Translations under genes and position numbers: made by a program
Shown: piece by piece, positions 37,071 to 48,321 of the stretch
Position numbering within the stretch: position 1 is the stretch's first letter
Layout of the letters: each line of letters starts with the position of its first letter
Notes under the pieces: model-generated
The model's input: only the letters and a program-made list of their open reading frames with translations
Database searches by the model: none
Told to the model about the DNA's origin: nothing
Assembly (NCBI GenBank): GCA_002733765.1
Contig: NVWU01000012.1
Span: 1 to 64,000, forward strand
Reading direction: 5' to 3'
DNA length: 64,000 nucleotides
Source: Colwellia sp.
GTDB taxonomy: Bacteria > Pseudomonadota > Gammaproteobacteria > Enterobacterales > Alteromonadaceae

Positions 37071-38651
37071 TTAGTGTTCTCGGGTTGCATGGAACGCTAT
37101 ATCAGGATTACGCTCTTGTGCTAACGATAAATTTACCATTGTTGGGGCAATATAAGTTAAGTTATTACCGCCATCTAATGCCAAGTAATCTCCGGCTTTT
37201 TTCTTAAATTGTTCTAAAGTGCGTTCATCATCACAAGTACACCAACGAGCGGTTGCTACACTGATAGGCTCATAAATGGCATCAACTTTGTATTCTGTTT
37301 TCAATCGTTGCACGACCACTTCAAATTGTAATACACCGACTGCGCCAACGATCATGTCATTGTTGATAAAAGGTCTAAATACTTGTACAGCACCTTCTTC
37401 AGAAAGCTGAATTAAACCTTTTTGCAATTGCTTCGCTTTTAATGGATCACGTAAGCGAATACGTCTAAACATTTCAGGAGCGAAGTTTGGAATACCACTA
37501 AACTTCATCATTTCGCCGGCAGTAAAAGTATCGCCAATTTGAATGCTACCATGGTTATGTAAACCTATAATATCACCCGCATAAGCTTCATCTACCTGAG
37601 CTCTATCACCGGCCATAAAGGTTACCGCATCGGCAATTTTAACATCTTTACCTAAGCGTACTTGTTTCATTTTCATGCCTTTTTCATATTTGCCAGAGCA
37701 AATGCGCATAAAAGCAATACGGTCACGATGTTTAGGATCCATGTTCGCTTGAATTTTAAAAACAAAGCCTGAAAATTTTTCTTCTTCAGCTTTTACTTCT
37801 CTAGTATCGGTAATACGTGGTAAAGGTTTAGGTGCCCATTTAGTTAAACCATTAAGCATATGATCAACACCAAAGTTACCTAATGCTGTACCAAAAAATA
37901 CTGGTGTTAATTCACCTTGTAAAAATTCATCTAAATCAAACTCATGTGAGGCACCAAGCACTAATTCCATTTCTTCACGAAAATCTTCAGCAAACGGACC
38001 AATGGCTTCATCAAGGGCTGGATTATCAAGACCTTTGATGACTCGTTTTTCTTGAATCATGTGTCCTAAACCTGATTGATATAAAAATATCTCATCGGTT
38101 AGTAGGTTATAAACCCCTTTAAATTCTTTGCCCATTCCTATCGGCCAAGTGATCGGAGCACATTTGATATTTAATACTGTTTCAACTTCATCCATCACTT
38201 CAATAGGATCTCTAACATCACGATCCATTTTGTTCATAAAAGTGATGATAGGAGTGTCACGCAAACGGGTGACTTCCATTAGTTTAACGGTACGTGCTTC
38301 GACACCTTTGGCAACGTCGATAACCATTAAACAAGAATCTACCGCGGTGAGTGTTCGATAAGTATCTTCTGAGAAGTCTTCATGGCCGGGAGTATCAAGT
38401 AAGTTTATTAAGCAATTATTGTAAGGAAACTGCATAACTGAGGTAGTGATAGATATACCACGTTCTTTTTCCATTTCCATCCAGTCAGACTTGGCATGTT
38501 GGCCTGACTTTTTACCTTTCACCGTTCCTGCTCTTTGTAAGGCCTGACCAAACAATAATACTTTTTCGGTAATCGTGGTTTTACCCGCATCAGGATGCGA
38601 AATGATGGCGAACGTGCGACGAAGATCGACTTGTTCTTGCTGAGCTGACAT
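37071..38651 (-). CDS. prfC: Peptide chain release factor 3
   Basis: GTPase that removes RF1/RF2 from the ribosome after peptide release. The 526-residue length is that of E. coli RF3 (529). G-domain motifs are intact: G1 [10 protein letters not shown] near 19, DTPGHEDF (G3), NKMDRD (G4). The sequence after the G domain ([30 protein letters not shown]) is RF3-specific, not EF-G. The start is [23 protein letters not shown], the usual RF3 beginning. Part of a minus-strand run with argS and tatD, separated by a 297-bp gap that contains a hairpin repeat. Confidence 0.96.
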   Translation of the reverse strand: MSAQQEQVDLRRTFAIISHPDAGKTTITEKVLLFGQALQRAGTVKGKKSGQHAKSDWMEMEKERGISITTSVMQFPYNNCLINLLDTPGHEDFSEDTYRTLTAVDSCLMVIDVAKGVEARTVKLMEVTRLRDTPIITFMNKMDRDVRDPIEVMDEVETVLNIKCAPITWPIGMGKEFKGVYNLLTDEIFLYQSGLGHMIQEKRVIKGLDNPALDEAIGPFAEDFREEMELVLGASHEFDLDEFLQGELTPVFFGTALGNFGVDHMLNGLTKWAPKPLPRITDTREVKAEEEKFSGFVFKIQANMDPKHRDRIAFMRICSGKYEKGMKMKQVRLGKDVKIADAVTFMAGDRAQVDEAYAGDIIGLHNHGSIQIGDTFTAGEMMKFSGIPNFAPEMFRRIRLRDPLKAKQLQKGLIQLSEEGAVQVFRPFINNDMIVGAVGVLQFEVVVQRLKTEYKVDAIYEPISVATARWCTCDDERTLEQFKKKAGDYLALDGGNNLTYIAPTMVNLSLAQERNPDIAFHATREH

Positions 38652-38750
38652 GCGGATTACCTTTTAGACCAAGAGAGAATGTAAAAAATGGCACATTATA
38701 GCGAATTTAGTAGGGTAAAGTCATTCAAAGCGAAGGAAATAGTTATAAAA

Positions 38751-39218
38751 TTATAAAGATAAACACATTACAATGGCATCTTCATAACCAAAGCCGCTGG
38801 CGCTTGGGTAATAGCCAGTGCGACGACCAGTCTCTATAAAGCCCACATTCATATACAGCATTTGTGCGGTAATATTTTTAGCGCGAACTTCTAACCATAT
38901 TTTAACTGCGCCTTGTACTTTTGCTTGATTAATAAATTGTGCTAATAGCTTTTTACCTAAGCCTTGCCCCTGATTACTTGGCTTGACACAAATATCCATT
39001 AGCGTTGCTTCGTCAATAACATACTCGCCAATGTAAAAGCCAACAATGTTATCAGGCTCATTTAATTTTTCACTCAGTTTTTTGCCGAAGTAGCGCCCAC
39101 CAATACAACTGCGAAAAGTCTTTTCACTCCAAGGATGCGAGTGACACTCGTCTTCTATTGGCATTAATTGTTTTATATCGGTCAGGGTGATAGGGGTAAA
39201 TGTTAAAGAGTTGTTCAT
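38751..39218 (-). CDS. rimI: Ribosomal protein S18-alanine N-acetyltransferase
   Basis: GNAT acetyltransferase that modifies the N-terminus of ribosomal protein S18. 155 residues, standard length. Acetyl-CoA-binding motif A as VKPSNQGQGLGKKLL (Q/RxxGxG), then WLEVRAKNITAQMLYMNVGF and the C-terminal RRTGYYP(S), all family hallmarks. It follows holD on the same strand after a 22-bp gap, the holD-rimI pair known from E. coli, and lies 99 bp before prfC. Some copies also act as DnaK-like or tsaB-operon genes; the holD neighbour makes RimI firm. Confidence 0.92.
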   Translation of the reverse strand: MNNSLTFTPITLTDIKQLMPIEDECHSHPWSEKTFRSCIGGRYFGKKLSEKLNEPDNIVGFYIGEYVIDEATLMDICVKPSNQGQGLGKKLLAQFINQAKVQGAVKIWLEVRAKNITAQMLYMNVGFIETGRRTGYYPSASGFGYEDAIVMCLSL

Positions 39219-39240
39219 ATTTTCACATCAATGTTGCTAT

Positions 39241-39642
39241 TTATATTAGGTTAGTCGTTATGACTTGCCATAATTGTTTTTTTAAGGCCGGAGATTTGCG
39301 GATTAACTCAACACTTGGACTTATTAATTTATTATCAACACACTGAATTGGTGATACTTCGTTTTGATCAGCGTAGAAAAACCAATTAAATAAACCTAAA
39401 TCAAGGTGATCTTTTTGAGCGGTAACTTCACCAATAGAAAGTTCAAGCGTGAGTAATATATCAGTAAAGAAGGTTTGTTTAGTGAGTTCAGCTAAATTTT
39501 CAATATTTTGCTTTAGGTAACGGATGTCATCTTCAGTATTACGTTGAGCCGATGAAACATCATTAAAGATTACCTGCTTATGCTGCCACAAGCTAATGCC
39601 CATTTCAGTTAATTGCTGATATTGTCTTTGGTTAATGCTCAT
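39241..39642 (-). CDS. holD: DNA polymerase III psi subunit
   Basis: A 133-residue protein of the HolD (psi) family, a small subunit that links the clamp loader to SSB through chi. Sequence conservation in this family is poor, but the N-terminal YQQLTEMGISLWQ and the position directly before rimI, as in E. coli, support the call. C-terminal text (SPSVELIRKSPALKKQLWQVI) is helical, as in psi. It may also be fast-evolving. The gene ends 22 bp before rimI, so they are co-transcribed. Confidence 0.82.
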   Translation of the reverse strand: MSINQRQYQQLTEMGISLWQHKQVIFNDVSSAQRNTEDDIRYLKQNIENLAELTKQTFFTDILLTLELSIGEVTAQKDHLDLGLFNWFFYADQNEVSPIQCVDNKLISPSVELIRKSPALKKQLWQVITTNLI

Positions 39643-39730
39643 AATGTAATAATGACAGACTTGGTTACTATTGAATAGTGTTTAAAAAGTAAAAATGGTT
39701 GTCTAACTAGAGAGATAACAGAAGAGAAAA

Positions 39731-39807
39731 TGGCAGGGGTGGAGAGACTCGAACTCCCAACCATCGGTTTTGGAGACCGCTGTTCTACCAATTGGAACTA
39801 CACCCCT
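39731..39807 (-). tRNA. tRNA-Trp (anticodon CCA)
   Basis: On the minus strand: acceptor AGGGGTG with CACCCCT, D-arm GTTC/GAAC, anticodon loop CTCCAAA with anticodon CCA, T-arm GGGAGTTCGAGTCTCTC, discriminator G and an encoded CCA end (39733-39731). It differs from a perfect anticodon stem at its top pair: G27 faces A43 (stem GCGGT/ACCGA), where E. coli has C27-G43. 77 nt in all. It stands alone, between holD and aceK. Confidence 0.95.
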
Positions 39808-39905
39808 GCAACAAAAATGAATTATACTGATGCCAAAGCAAAGGTAAAGGGTAAATGCTTAAAAAGTTTGAATTGACTGACTGTTCGGCTATTTTATAGG
39901 CAAAG

Positions 39906-39941
39906 CAAGTAGCGAGTACCATGATTGTTACTCGCTACTTG
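39906..39941 (-). terminator. Terminator-like hairpin of aceK
   Basis: Perfect 13-bp stem CAAGTAGCGAGTA / TACTCGCTACTTG with a 10-bp loop, beginning 6 bp past the aceK stop on the minus strand. On that strand it is followed by CTTTGCC, a weak T tract, so termination may be partial and could read through into the tRNA. Confidence 0.75.
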
Positions 39942-39946
39942 TATTA

Positions 39947-41683
39947 TTATTTAGTTGTTTTTCTCATTTCACAGAATCTAAACTTATCAGGGTAGGGATA
40001 AACATCTTCGTAAATACCCTCAGCAACATTTTTCTGAGATTGCTGCCAATAACTTGCCGTTAATAAATCTTTATGATGTATTTTAAAGGCTTTTAAATAT
40101 TTAGGATTGGCAAGCGCGAAAGTGCCTAACTCTTCAGGGAACATATCACCAGGCGCAACCGAATACCATGGCTCAGCTGCGTAAATTTGTTCCTCAGTAA
40201 TTGCCTCTGGTTTTACTCTGAAATTTACTTCGTTCATGTAAGTGATTTCATCATAATCATAAAAAATGACTCGGCCATGTCGGGTAACGCCAAAGTTTTT
40301 CAATAACATATCACCAGGGAAAATATTGGCAGAAATGAGCTCTTTAATTGCTTGACCATAACCATATAAAGCGTCTTCTATTTCCTCATCACTGGCTTTC
40401 GCTAAATAAAGATTTAACGGCACCATACGGCGTTCAATATATAAATGCTTAATAATAAGTAAATCATCTTCATAACGAAGGAGTGAGGGTGCAACTTTTT
40501 GTAACTCTTCCAGCACTTCAGTATCAAATCTGTCTTTAGGAAAAGCCACTTCAGAGTATTCCATGGTATCAGCCATGCGACCAACTCTATCGTGTAATTT
40601 TACTAATCTGTATTTCCCTTTTACATCAGCACGGGTCATGTTTTTACTAGGAGAGAATTTATCTTTAATAATTTTAAAAACATAAGGGTACGATGGCAAC
40701 GTAAATACTGACATCACCATGCCTTTTATGCCGGGTGCTAACGCTAATTTGTCATCACTGTTATCCAGGTGATTTAAAAAATCACGATAGAATTGAGTTT
40801 TACCTTGTTTGTGAAAACCGATAGCGGAATATAAATCAGCCTTAGTTTTGTGGGGGATCAAGCTTTGTAAAAAGTTTACTAGCGCATAAGGATGCAAGCA
40901 ATCAACAAAGAAATAGGCACGGGCAAAGCCGAATACTACTGCCATGTCTTCACTTTTACTTAACAAGGCATCAATATACAAACCGCCTTCATCATCATTT
41001 AATACCGAAACAATAAAAGGGGTTTCGCCAGCAGGAGATAATACCCGACCAATTAAATAAGCACCTTTATTACGGTAAAAAGTAAAATCTAAAATATCAA
41101 ATTGTAAATCTTCTAGCTTAAAGCGGGTTTTATGCGCTTTACGGCGAAAAGCGCGGATCAAAATATCAACATCAGCACTTAAATCTCTAAAAGGAACCGT
41201 GCTTTTATGAGCATTCATAATGTCGCAAACGGTTTCTTTTAGCCCTTTTATTTCTGGTTTATAGCTGGTGTAAATACTGGGTGTCGGTCTGTCATCAAGT
41301 CGTTGAGCGGTGCTTTCTACAAAGATATAATCATTATGATAGTACTTACGATGAAACAACCAACAAAACACTGAGTTATAAAAAGTTTCAGCGAGCTCTG
41401 GTTGCATGTGGTCAGCGAGTAACTCAATATATCTTTGTTTAACTTGAAGCCATAAGTTGTCATCAAGGGAGTCAATGCAAAAATCTTGCTTGATGGTTTC
41501 ATAAGTTTCTTTCACCCTTTCTTCATAAAAGGTGGTTCGTGCTGTAGCCGCTTTTTGTACTTCACTCCACTGGGATTTATGGAAGCGTTGTTGGGCTGAT
41601 TTGGTTATTTCTATAAACAAGTGAATATGGCGATCGAAGCCATTGAGAATAGTGTTGGCTATGTCGCCGGCGAGATTTTTCAT
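39947..41683 (-). CDS. aceK: Isocitrate dehydrogenase kinase/phosphatase
   Basis: Bifunctional enzyme that phosphorylates and dephosphorylates isocitrate dehydrogenase, sending carbon to the glyoxylate shunt. 578 residues, matching E. coli AceK. Family text runs throughout: an N-terminal regulatory half (HRKYYHNDYIFVE, PYALVNFLQSLIPHKTK) and a C-terminal kinase-like half (FTLPSYPYVFKIIKD, NIFPGDMLLKNFGVTRHGRVIFYDYDEI, DVYPYPDKFRF). The ATP-binding and catalytic core (KIIKD, FGV-HGRVIFYDYDE) looks intact. It stands alone and not beside aceBA, so the glyoxylate genes must be elsewhere. AGGCCTTT precedes the ATG. Confidence 0.96.
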   Translation of the reverse strand: MKNLAGDIANTILNGFDRHIHLFIEITKSAQQRFHKSQWSEVQKAATARTTFYEERVKETYETIKQDFCIDSLDDNLWLQVKQRYIELLADHMQPELAETFYNSVFCWLFHRKYYHNDYIFVESTAQRLDDRPTPSIYTSYKPEIKGLKETVCDIMNAHKSTVPFRDLSADVDILIRAFRRKAHKTRFKLEDLQFDILDFTFYRNKGAYLIGRVLSPAGETPFIVSVLNDDEGGLYIDALLSKSEDMAVVFGFARAYFFVDCLHPYALVNFLQSLIPHKTKADLYSAIGFHKQGKTQFYRDFLNHLDNSDDKLALAPGIKGMVMSVFTLPSYPYVFKIIKDKFSPSKNMTRADVKGKYRLVKLHDRVGRMADTMEYSEVAFPKDRFDTEVLEELQKVAPSLLRYEDDLLIIKHLYIERRMVPLNLYLAKASDEEIEDALYGYGQAIKELISANIFPGDMLLKNFGVTRHGRVIFYDYDEITYMNEVNFRVKPEAITEEQIYAAEPWYSVAPGDMFPEELGTFALANPKYLKAFKIHHKDLLTASYWQQSQKNVAEGIYEDVYPYPDKFRFCEMRKTTK

Positions 41684-41941
41684 AAAGGCCTACTAACTAA
41701 AGAGTTTTCTAAGTTTAAAAAGCATACGCTAAAATAATGACTAAGTGATATTTAATCTAGAAAATTATTAAATATTGACTATAACTTGCGATAATATCAA
41801 AGTATCAACTGATAATTATCCAAGTAAACTTTCTTATTTAGCTTGCTATCAAAAGCTTCGGGCTCTAAAATCACGCGTTTTTATTATATAGTATATACAG
41901 ACTATTATTCACACCTAACAAGGCTCTTTTGATCAATTATC

Positions 41942-43009
41942 ATGCGTGTATCTGACTTTTTTTTCGATTTACCTACTGAGCTTATTGCTCGCTTCCCTAA
42001 AACTGATCGTACCGGTAGTCGATTAATGCTGCTGGAAGGGGATTCTGGCGCGATAACTGATCTTGGGTTTAAAGATATTCTGGCGCAATTAAATGCTGGC
42101 GATTTAATGGTCTTTAATAATACCCGTGTTATTCCTGCACGTATGTTTGGGCAAAAATCTACAGGCGGAAAAATTGAAGTGTTGGTTGAACGCTTAATAG
42201 ACAAAAATACTGTACTGGCACATATTCGCGCCAGTAAGTCACCAAAAGTTGGTGCAGAGTTGTTGCTTGAAGGAAAAGCTAAAGCAACCATGGTTGCGCG
42301 TCATGGTGCTTTGTTTGAGTTGAAATTTCATGGTGAACAATCAGTGCTTTCAATACTCGATGATATTGGTCATATGCCATTACCGCCATATATAGACAGA
42401 CCTGATGAAGATAGCGACCGTGAACGTTATCAAACGGTATACAATGAAAAACCCGGTGCAGTCGCTGCACCAACAGCTGGGTTACATTTCGATGAAGAGC
42501 TACTTGAAAAAATTCAGGCTAAAGGCGTTGAATTAGCTTTTGTTACTTTACATGTGGGCGCTGGTACTTTTCAGCCTGTCAAAGTTGATGAAATTGCTGA
42601 TCATATTATGCATGCTGAATATGTGGAAGTCTCGCCTGAGGTGATTGAGCAAATCAAAAAGACTAAAGCAAATGGTGGTCGAGTTGTGGCAGTTGGTACT
42701 ACCTCTGTTCGTTCGCTAGAAAGTGCAGCTAAGTCGGCTGAAGTAGCAGGGAAAGAATTAACGGCTTTTTATGGTGATACAGATATTTTTATCACACCCG
42801 GTTATGACTTTAAATTAGTCGATGCGTTGTTAACTAATTTTCACTTATCAGAATCGACATTATTAATGCTTGTTAGTGCTTTTTCGGGTTATGAACATAT
42901 TATGAATGCCTATCGTCATGCTATTAGTGAGCAATATCGCTTCTTTAGTTATGGTGATGCGATGTTTCTTACTAAACAAGCGTTAGCGAAGAAAAGCAGC
43001 GCTTCTTAG
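41942..43009 (+). CDS. queA: tRNA preQ1(34) S-adenosylmethionine ribosyltransferase-isomerase
   Basis: Queuosine pathway: transfers and isomerises the ribosyl part of S-adenosylmethionine onto preQ1 at tRNA position 34. 355 residues, standard. Family text: [19 protein letters not shown] at the start, [36 protein letters not shown], and the end [16 protein letters not shown]. Followed 54 bp later by tgt, with which it forms the queA-tgt-yajC-secD-secF order that is common in Gammaproteobacteria. The opposite strand has no comparable gene. Confidence 0.96.
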   Translation: MRVSDFFFDLPTELIARFPKTDRTGSRLMLLEGDSGAITDLGFKDILAQLNAGDLMVFNNTRVIPARMFGQKSTGGKIEVLVERLIDKNTVLAHIRASKSPKVGAELLLEGKAKATMVARHGALFELKFHGEQSVLSILDDIGHMPLPPYIDRPDEDSDRERYQTVYNEKPGAVAAPTAGLHFDEELLEKIQAKGVELAFVTLHVGAGTFQPVKVDEIADHIMHAEYVEVSPEVIEQIKKTKANGGRVVAVGTTSVRSLESAAKSAEVAGKELTAFYGDTDIFITPGYDFKLVDALLTNFHLSESTLLMLVSAFSGYEHIMNAYRHAISEQYRFFSYGDAMFLTKQALAKKSSAS

Positions 43010-44209
<1,200 letters not shown>

Positions 44210-44582
44210 TTTTACTCCAAAAGTAAAAAAGAAGTTTAAATAATACCAATCAAATTAATTAATGGTTTAAATTTTAATGAAGGTAAATTGTTTAAGAACA
44301 AGGTGTTTGATTGAGCAATAGCTGACTATTGGCGTTGAAAGTAATAATATTATTGGATATGTAGATCATTTAAAAAGATCACTTAGTTAGTCTGATTAGT
44401 ATAAAATAATTATCGCAGTTTAATATATCTTGTGGCTTAGTATTTTGTAGGTTTTTGCTTCAATTGACAGGAAAATGTACACAACTGACGTTAGTCAGTG
44501 AGTACCGTTGACCTATTAATTGAAAGAAAGGGCAATAAAATAAAAAGTTACTAACTAATTATAAAAAGAAGTAGAGGAATTT
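44210..44582. other. tgt-yajC spacer with hairpin repeat copy E
   Basis: A 373-bp gap. Its right end (44459-44524) is a repeat copy listed separately. The left 250 bp are AT-rich, with no open frame or terminator recognised; a GTAGAGGAATTT ribosome site precedes yajC. Confidence 0.4.
44459..44524. repeat. Covarying hairpin repeat, copy E (tgt-yajC gap)
   Basis: On the minus strand the core reads GTAC-TCA-CTGAC-TAAC-GTCAG-TTGT-GTAC (44505-44477). This gives the same two-stem, 3/4-nt internal loop, tetraloop architecture. An outer stem TTCAATT (44459-44465) pairs with AATTGAA (44518-44524). Confidence 0.65.
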
Positions 44583-44918
44583 ATGAGTTTATTTATCAGT
44601 ACAGCCCACGCCGCAGGCGTTCCATCCCCCGCTGGTGGTGGTATGGAAATGATCATTATGCTAGCGGTATTTGGTTTGGTTTTTTTCTTTATGATTTATC
44701 GCCCACAAGCTAAACGTGTTAAAGAACATAAAAGCTTAATGTCAGCATTAACTAAAGGCGATGAAGTGTTAACACAAGGCGGTATTGTTGGCAAAATCGC
44801 TAAAGTATCTGATGAAAAAGAATTTCTTGTGATTAGCATTAGTGAAGGTACAGAAGTTACTGTACAAAAAGGTGCTATTAGCGCGGTACTTCCTAAAGGC
44901 ACAATGAAAAGTCTTTAG
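44583..44918 (+). CDS. yajC: Preprotein translocase accessory subunit YajC
   Basis: A 111-residue inner-membrane protein associated with the SecDF complex. An N-terminal Ala/Gly-rich start (AHAAGVPSPAGGGMEM) leads into one transmembrane helix near 21-41 (IIMLAVFGLVFFFMIYRPQ), then the conserved cytoplasmic YRPQAKRVKEHKSLMSALTKGDEVLTQGGIVGKI. Placed between tgt and secD as in most relatives. It is bracketed by hairpin repeat copies E upstream and B/C downstream. Confidence 0.95.
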   Translation: MSLFISTAHAAGVPSPAGGGMEMIIMLAVFGLVFFFMIYRPQAKRVKEHKSLMSALTKGDEVLTQGGIVGKIAKVSDEKEFLVISISEGTEVTVQKGAISAVLPKGTMKSL

Positions 44919-44943
44919 CACCTAATCTCATTGTCATTTATCA

Positions 44944-45005
44944 CTATAGCTTCATCGGAAATACTCATTGACACTCGTCAACTCCGTGTTTCCTTTTTGC
45001 TATAG
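44944..45005. repeat. Covarying hairpin repeat, copy B (yajC-secD gap)
   Basis: GGAAATAC-TCA-TTGAC-ACTC-GTCAA-CTCC-GTGTTTCC at 44957-44993: an 8-bp outer part, including one G-T pair, and a 5-bp inner stem with the shared 3/4-nt internal loop. The outer stem CTATAGC (44944-44950) pairs with GCTATAG (44999-45005). It faces copy C in the opposite orientation 120 bp away. Confidence 0.75.
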
Positions 45006-45124
45006 AGCTAAATGGCTCCGAGCTTAAACACTATAATTATTCTTTTGTAGCTAAAACCTATAAAGTTTATGCATTAAAACTAGTAGATGTCTTATTTGTG
45101 TTTTATTGAAATAAGTACAAGGCG

Positions 45125-45159
45125 AAAGCGTGGAGTTGACGAATGTCAATGAGCACTTT
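45125..45159. repeat. Covarying hairpin repeat, copy C (inverted, yajC-secD gap)
   Basis: On the minus strand: AAAGTGC-TCA-TTGAC-ATTC-GTCAA-CTCC-ACGCTTT (45159-45125). The inner stem and loops are as in the other copies; the outer stem has one C-A mismatch. Inverted relative to copy B, so the two could form a larger snap-back structure around the yajC-secD gap, which is 301 bp long and otherwise empty. Confidence 0.7.
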
Positions 45160-45219
45160 ATAACGTCGTAATTATGAAAATAAAGTGCAAATACAATCGC
45201 TCCCAAAAAAGGACAAATT

Positions 45220-47067
45220 GTGTTAAATAGATACCCTTTATGGAAAACACTGATGGTAGCATTTATTGTTGCTTTTGGTGCGCTCTATGCCACACCAAAT
45301 TTATATGGTGAAGATCCTGCGGTACAAGTGTCAGGGTTAAGAGGCGTTGAAGCGAATGCAGCAACGCTTGATACCATTAAAACTAACCTCACTGATAATA
45401 ATATTGACTTTGCTAATATTGTTTTAGAAAAAGGTCAAATATTAGCCCGCTTTAAAAATACCGAAGATCAGTTAAAAGCACGTGACGTGCTTGATGATAA
45501 ATTAGGTAAAAAATATTCAGTTGCACTTAACTTAACCCCGGCAACGCCTGATTGGTTAGCGGCAATTGGCGGAACGCCAATGAAGTTAGGTTTAGACTTA
45601 AGCGGCGGTGTTAGCTTCTTAATGGAAGTCAACATGAAAGAAGCCATCAATAAAGCCAAAGTGGGTATGGTCGGTGATTTTCGTGGTGATTTACGTAATG
45701 AAAAAATTCGTTATCGCAGCGTAAAAGAAGATGGCAATGCCATCGTTGTTAAATTTCGTAAAGTGGAAGATCTTGAGAAAGGTCAATTGTTATTGAAAAA
45801 GCGCTACCGTGATTTATTACTTAGTACTGACGAAGATACGTTAACGCTAACGGCACAAATGACGGAACAAAAGTTAAAAGAAATTCGTGAATACGCCTTA
45901 CAACAAAATATTACTATTATCCGTAATCGTGTCAATGAGCTTGGTGTTGCTGAGCCCTTAGTTCAACGCCAAGGTAAAAAGCATATTGTTATTGAACTAC
46001 CTGGTGTGCAAGATACCGCAAAAGCGAAAGAAATTCTTAATGCTACCGCGACTATCGAGTTTAGATTAGTTGATACTGAAGGTGATTTAAACGCCGCATT
46101 GAATGGACGTATTCCTGCTAGCTCTATTTTACTGAGAGAGAAAGACGGTAAGCCTATTTTATTAAATAAACGTATCATGTTAACGGGTGATCATATAACT
46201 GATGCCAAGTCTGGCTTTGATGAATACTCACGCCCGCAGGTAAATATTTCTCTTGATAGTGCTGGTGGCAGTAAAATGTCTAATGGCACTAAAAGTAATA
46301 TTGGTAAGCCGATGGCAACTGTATTTATTGAATATAAGCCAACCGATAAACGAGATCTTGAAGGCAACCTTATTTTTGAAAAAGTACAAGAAGTCATCTC
46401 TGTCGCTACCATTCAATCTCGTTTGGGTAAAAGCTTTAGAATTACGGGTGCTGGCTCACAAACTGAAGCACATAATTTAGCTTTATTATTGCGCGCAGGT
46501 GCATTAATTGCTCCTATCTCTATTGTTGAAGAGCGAACCGTTGGGCCAACGTTAGGTGCTGAAAATGTACAATTAGGTTTTCAAGCCATTTTGATGGGCT
46601 TTGGTTTAGTCTTTATTTTTATGATTATCTATTATCGCGCCTTTGGTGTGGTAGCTAACATGGCGCTTGGTGCCAACTTAGTGCTAATTATTGGTGTTAT
46701 GTCACTTATTCCTGGTGCTACATTAACATTACCGGGTATGGCCGGTATTGTGCTTACGGTTGGTATGGCGGTTGACGCCAATGTACTTATATTTGAACGT
46801 ATTCGTGAAGAAATCCGCGAAGGAAAAAGTATCCAACAAGCAATACATCAAGGATATGATGCGGCATTTTCAACCATTATAGATGCAAATATTACCACGT
46901 TAATTGCTGCGCTTATTTTGTTTGCTGTAGGTACTGGACCAGTGAAAGGTTTTGCCGTAACGCTATCCATTGGTATTATTACCTCAATGTTTACCTCTGT
47001 TGTTGGTACGCGAGCAGTCGTTAATGCAGTTTGGGGCGGTAAAAGCCTTAAAAAGTTATCTATATAG
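45220..47067 (+). CDS. secD: Protein translocase subunit SecD
   Basis: Membrane component that uses the proton gradient to pull secreted proteins through SecYEG. 615 residues, start GTG at 45220 with AAAGGACAAATT upstream. One N-terminal transmembrane helix ([21 protein letters not shown]), a large periplasmic P1 domain with the usual [22 protein letters not shown] and a C-terminal five-helix region with the hallmark [23 protein letters not shown] and [14 protein letters not shown]. secF follows 21 bp later. Confidence 0.97.
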   Translation: MLNRYPLWKTLMVAFIVAFGALYATPNLYGEDPAVQVSGLRGVEANAATLDTIKTNLTDNNIDFANIVLEKGQILARFKNTEDQLKARDVLDDKLGKKYSVALNLTPATPDWLAAIGGTPMKLGLDLSGGVSFLMEVNMKEAINKAKVGMVGDFRGDLRNEKIRYRSVKEDGNAIVVKFRKVEDLEKGQLLLKKRYRDLLLSTDEDTLTLTAQMTEQKLKEIREYALQQNITIIRNRVNELGVAEPLVQRQGKKHIVIELPGVQDTAKAKEILNATATIEFRLVDTEGDLNAALNGRIPASSILLREKDGKPILLNKRIMLTGDHITDAKSGFDEYSRPQVNISLDSAGGSKMSNGTKSNIGKPMATVFIEYKPTDKRDLEGNLIFEKVQEVISVATIQSRLGKSFRITGAGSQTEAHNLALLLRAGALIAPISIVEERTVGPTLGAENVQLGFQAILMGFGLVFIFMIIYYRAFGVVANMALGANLVLIIGVMSLIPGATLTLPGMAGIVLTVGMAVDANVLIFERIREEIREGKSIQQAIHQGYDAAFSTIIDANITTLIAALILFAVGTGPVKGFAVTLSIGIITSMFTSVVGTRAVVNAVWGGKSLKKLSI

Positions 47068-47088
47068 AAGAGGCGGGAATTTAAACTT

Positions 47089-48036
47089 ATGCAAATTTTA
47101 CAATTAAAAGAAACCGTCGCTTTTATGAGTTATCGCAAAATTGCGATGATTTTTAGTGCACTATTAATGATTGCGTCGTTAGCATCGCTAGCCACGAATA
47201 AATTAAATTTTGGTTTAGACTTTACCGGTGGTACTTTAATTGAGGTAGGCTTCGAACAAGCAGCAGACCTTAAAAAAATACGCCAAGTAATGGCTGAGAA
47301 TGGCTTTAATGATGCGAAAGTACAATTTTATGGTAGCAGCCGTGATGTTGTTATTCGTTTAGGCTTACGTGAAGATGTTAAAGCTGAAATGCTTGGCAAC
47401 GAAGTACTGGCTGTTCTTGAGTCAGGCTCCGGTCAAAAAGTTGATATGCGCCGTATTGAATTTGTTGGTGCCAGTGTTGGTGACGAATTAGCAGAGCAGG
47501 GCGGTTTAGCCATGTTAACTGCGCTTATATGTATTCTTATTTATGTCGCTTTTCGTTTTGAATGGCGCTTTGCTGTCGGCTCAGTCGTTGCATTATTTCA
47601 TGATGTATTGTTAACACTTGGTCTATTTTCAATTTTGCAGTTGGAATTTGATTTAACCGTGCTAGCGGCAATACTTGCGGTTATTGGTTATTCACTTAAT
47701 GACACTATTGTTGTGTCAGATAGAATTCGCGAAAACTTTAGAAAAGTACGTGATACGTTGCCAGAAGATATTATTAATATTTCGCTTACCCAAACGTTAA
47801 GTCGTACCTTTATTACGTCAATAACGACCTTGTTAGTATTAGCCGCCTTGTTCTTTAGAGGAGGTGAGTTAATTCACGGTTTTGCAACAGCATTATTATT
47901 TGGTGTGTTTGTCGGTACCTATTCTTCTATTTATGTTGCTTCCTTAGTTGCCTTAGCCTTAGGCGTATCTAGAGAAGACTTAATACCAGAAGTGATTGAT
48001 AAAGAAGGTGCAGAGCAAGAACAAATGATGCCATAG
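47089..48036 (+). CDS. secF: Protein translocase subunit SecF
   Basis: Partner of SecD in the same complex; 315 residues. N-terminal transmembrane helix, then the periplasmic start NFGLDFTGGTLIEVGF, EFVGASVGDELAEQG, and five further helices with IGYSLNDTIVVSDRIREN and TLSRTFITSITTLLVL. Only 21 bp after secD and in the same transcript. A terminator follows at 48146. Confidence 0.97.
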   Translation: MQILQLKETVAFMSYRKIAMIFSALLMIASLASLATNKLNFGLDFTGGTLIEVGFEQAADLKKIRQVMAENGFNDAKVQFYGSSRDVVIRLGLREDVKAEMLGNEVLAVLESGSGQKVDMRRIEFVGASVGDELAEQGGLAMLTALICILIYVAFRFEWRFAVGSVVALFHDVLLTLGLFSILQLEFDLTVLAAILAVIGYSLNDTIVVSDRIRENFRKVRDTLPEDIINISLTQTLSRTFITSITTLLVLAALFFRGGELIHGFATALLFGVFVGTYSSIYVASLVALALGVSREDLIPEVIDKEGAEQEQMMP

Positions 48037-48145
48037 TAGCGCGTTTTTAAGGTATTGATTCTGTATGTACCCATACTTGATTGAAATTTACTCTGAATCA
48101 AGTATTTGAATGAATTTGGGTATAGTGAATAAAATGTAACGAGTC

Positions 48146-48180
48146 AAAGCCAAGTGGTGTTAACTACTTGGCTTTTATTT
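48146..48180 (+). terminator. Terminator of the secDF operon
   Basis: AAAGCCAAGT (48146-48155) pairs with ACTTGGCTTT (48166-48175), loop of 10, followed by TATTTTATC. A second possible hairpin lies just upstream (ATACTTGATT with AATCAAGTAT, about 48073-48105). Confidence 0.85.
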
Positions 48181-48321
48181 TATCTGAAAGAGCTATTTCT
48201 TTGCACTGCACTTATCCTTACTGTATGCTGCACGCCTGCTTACAGCACCAAATTTGTTACTCGAAAAGTCGAACTTTAAAATCGACATTCACCCCTGTAA
48301 CTTCATACCAAGAGATAATTT

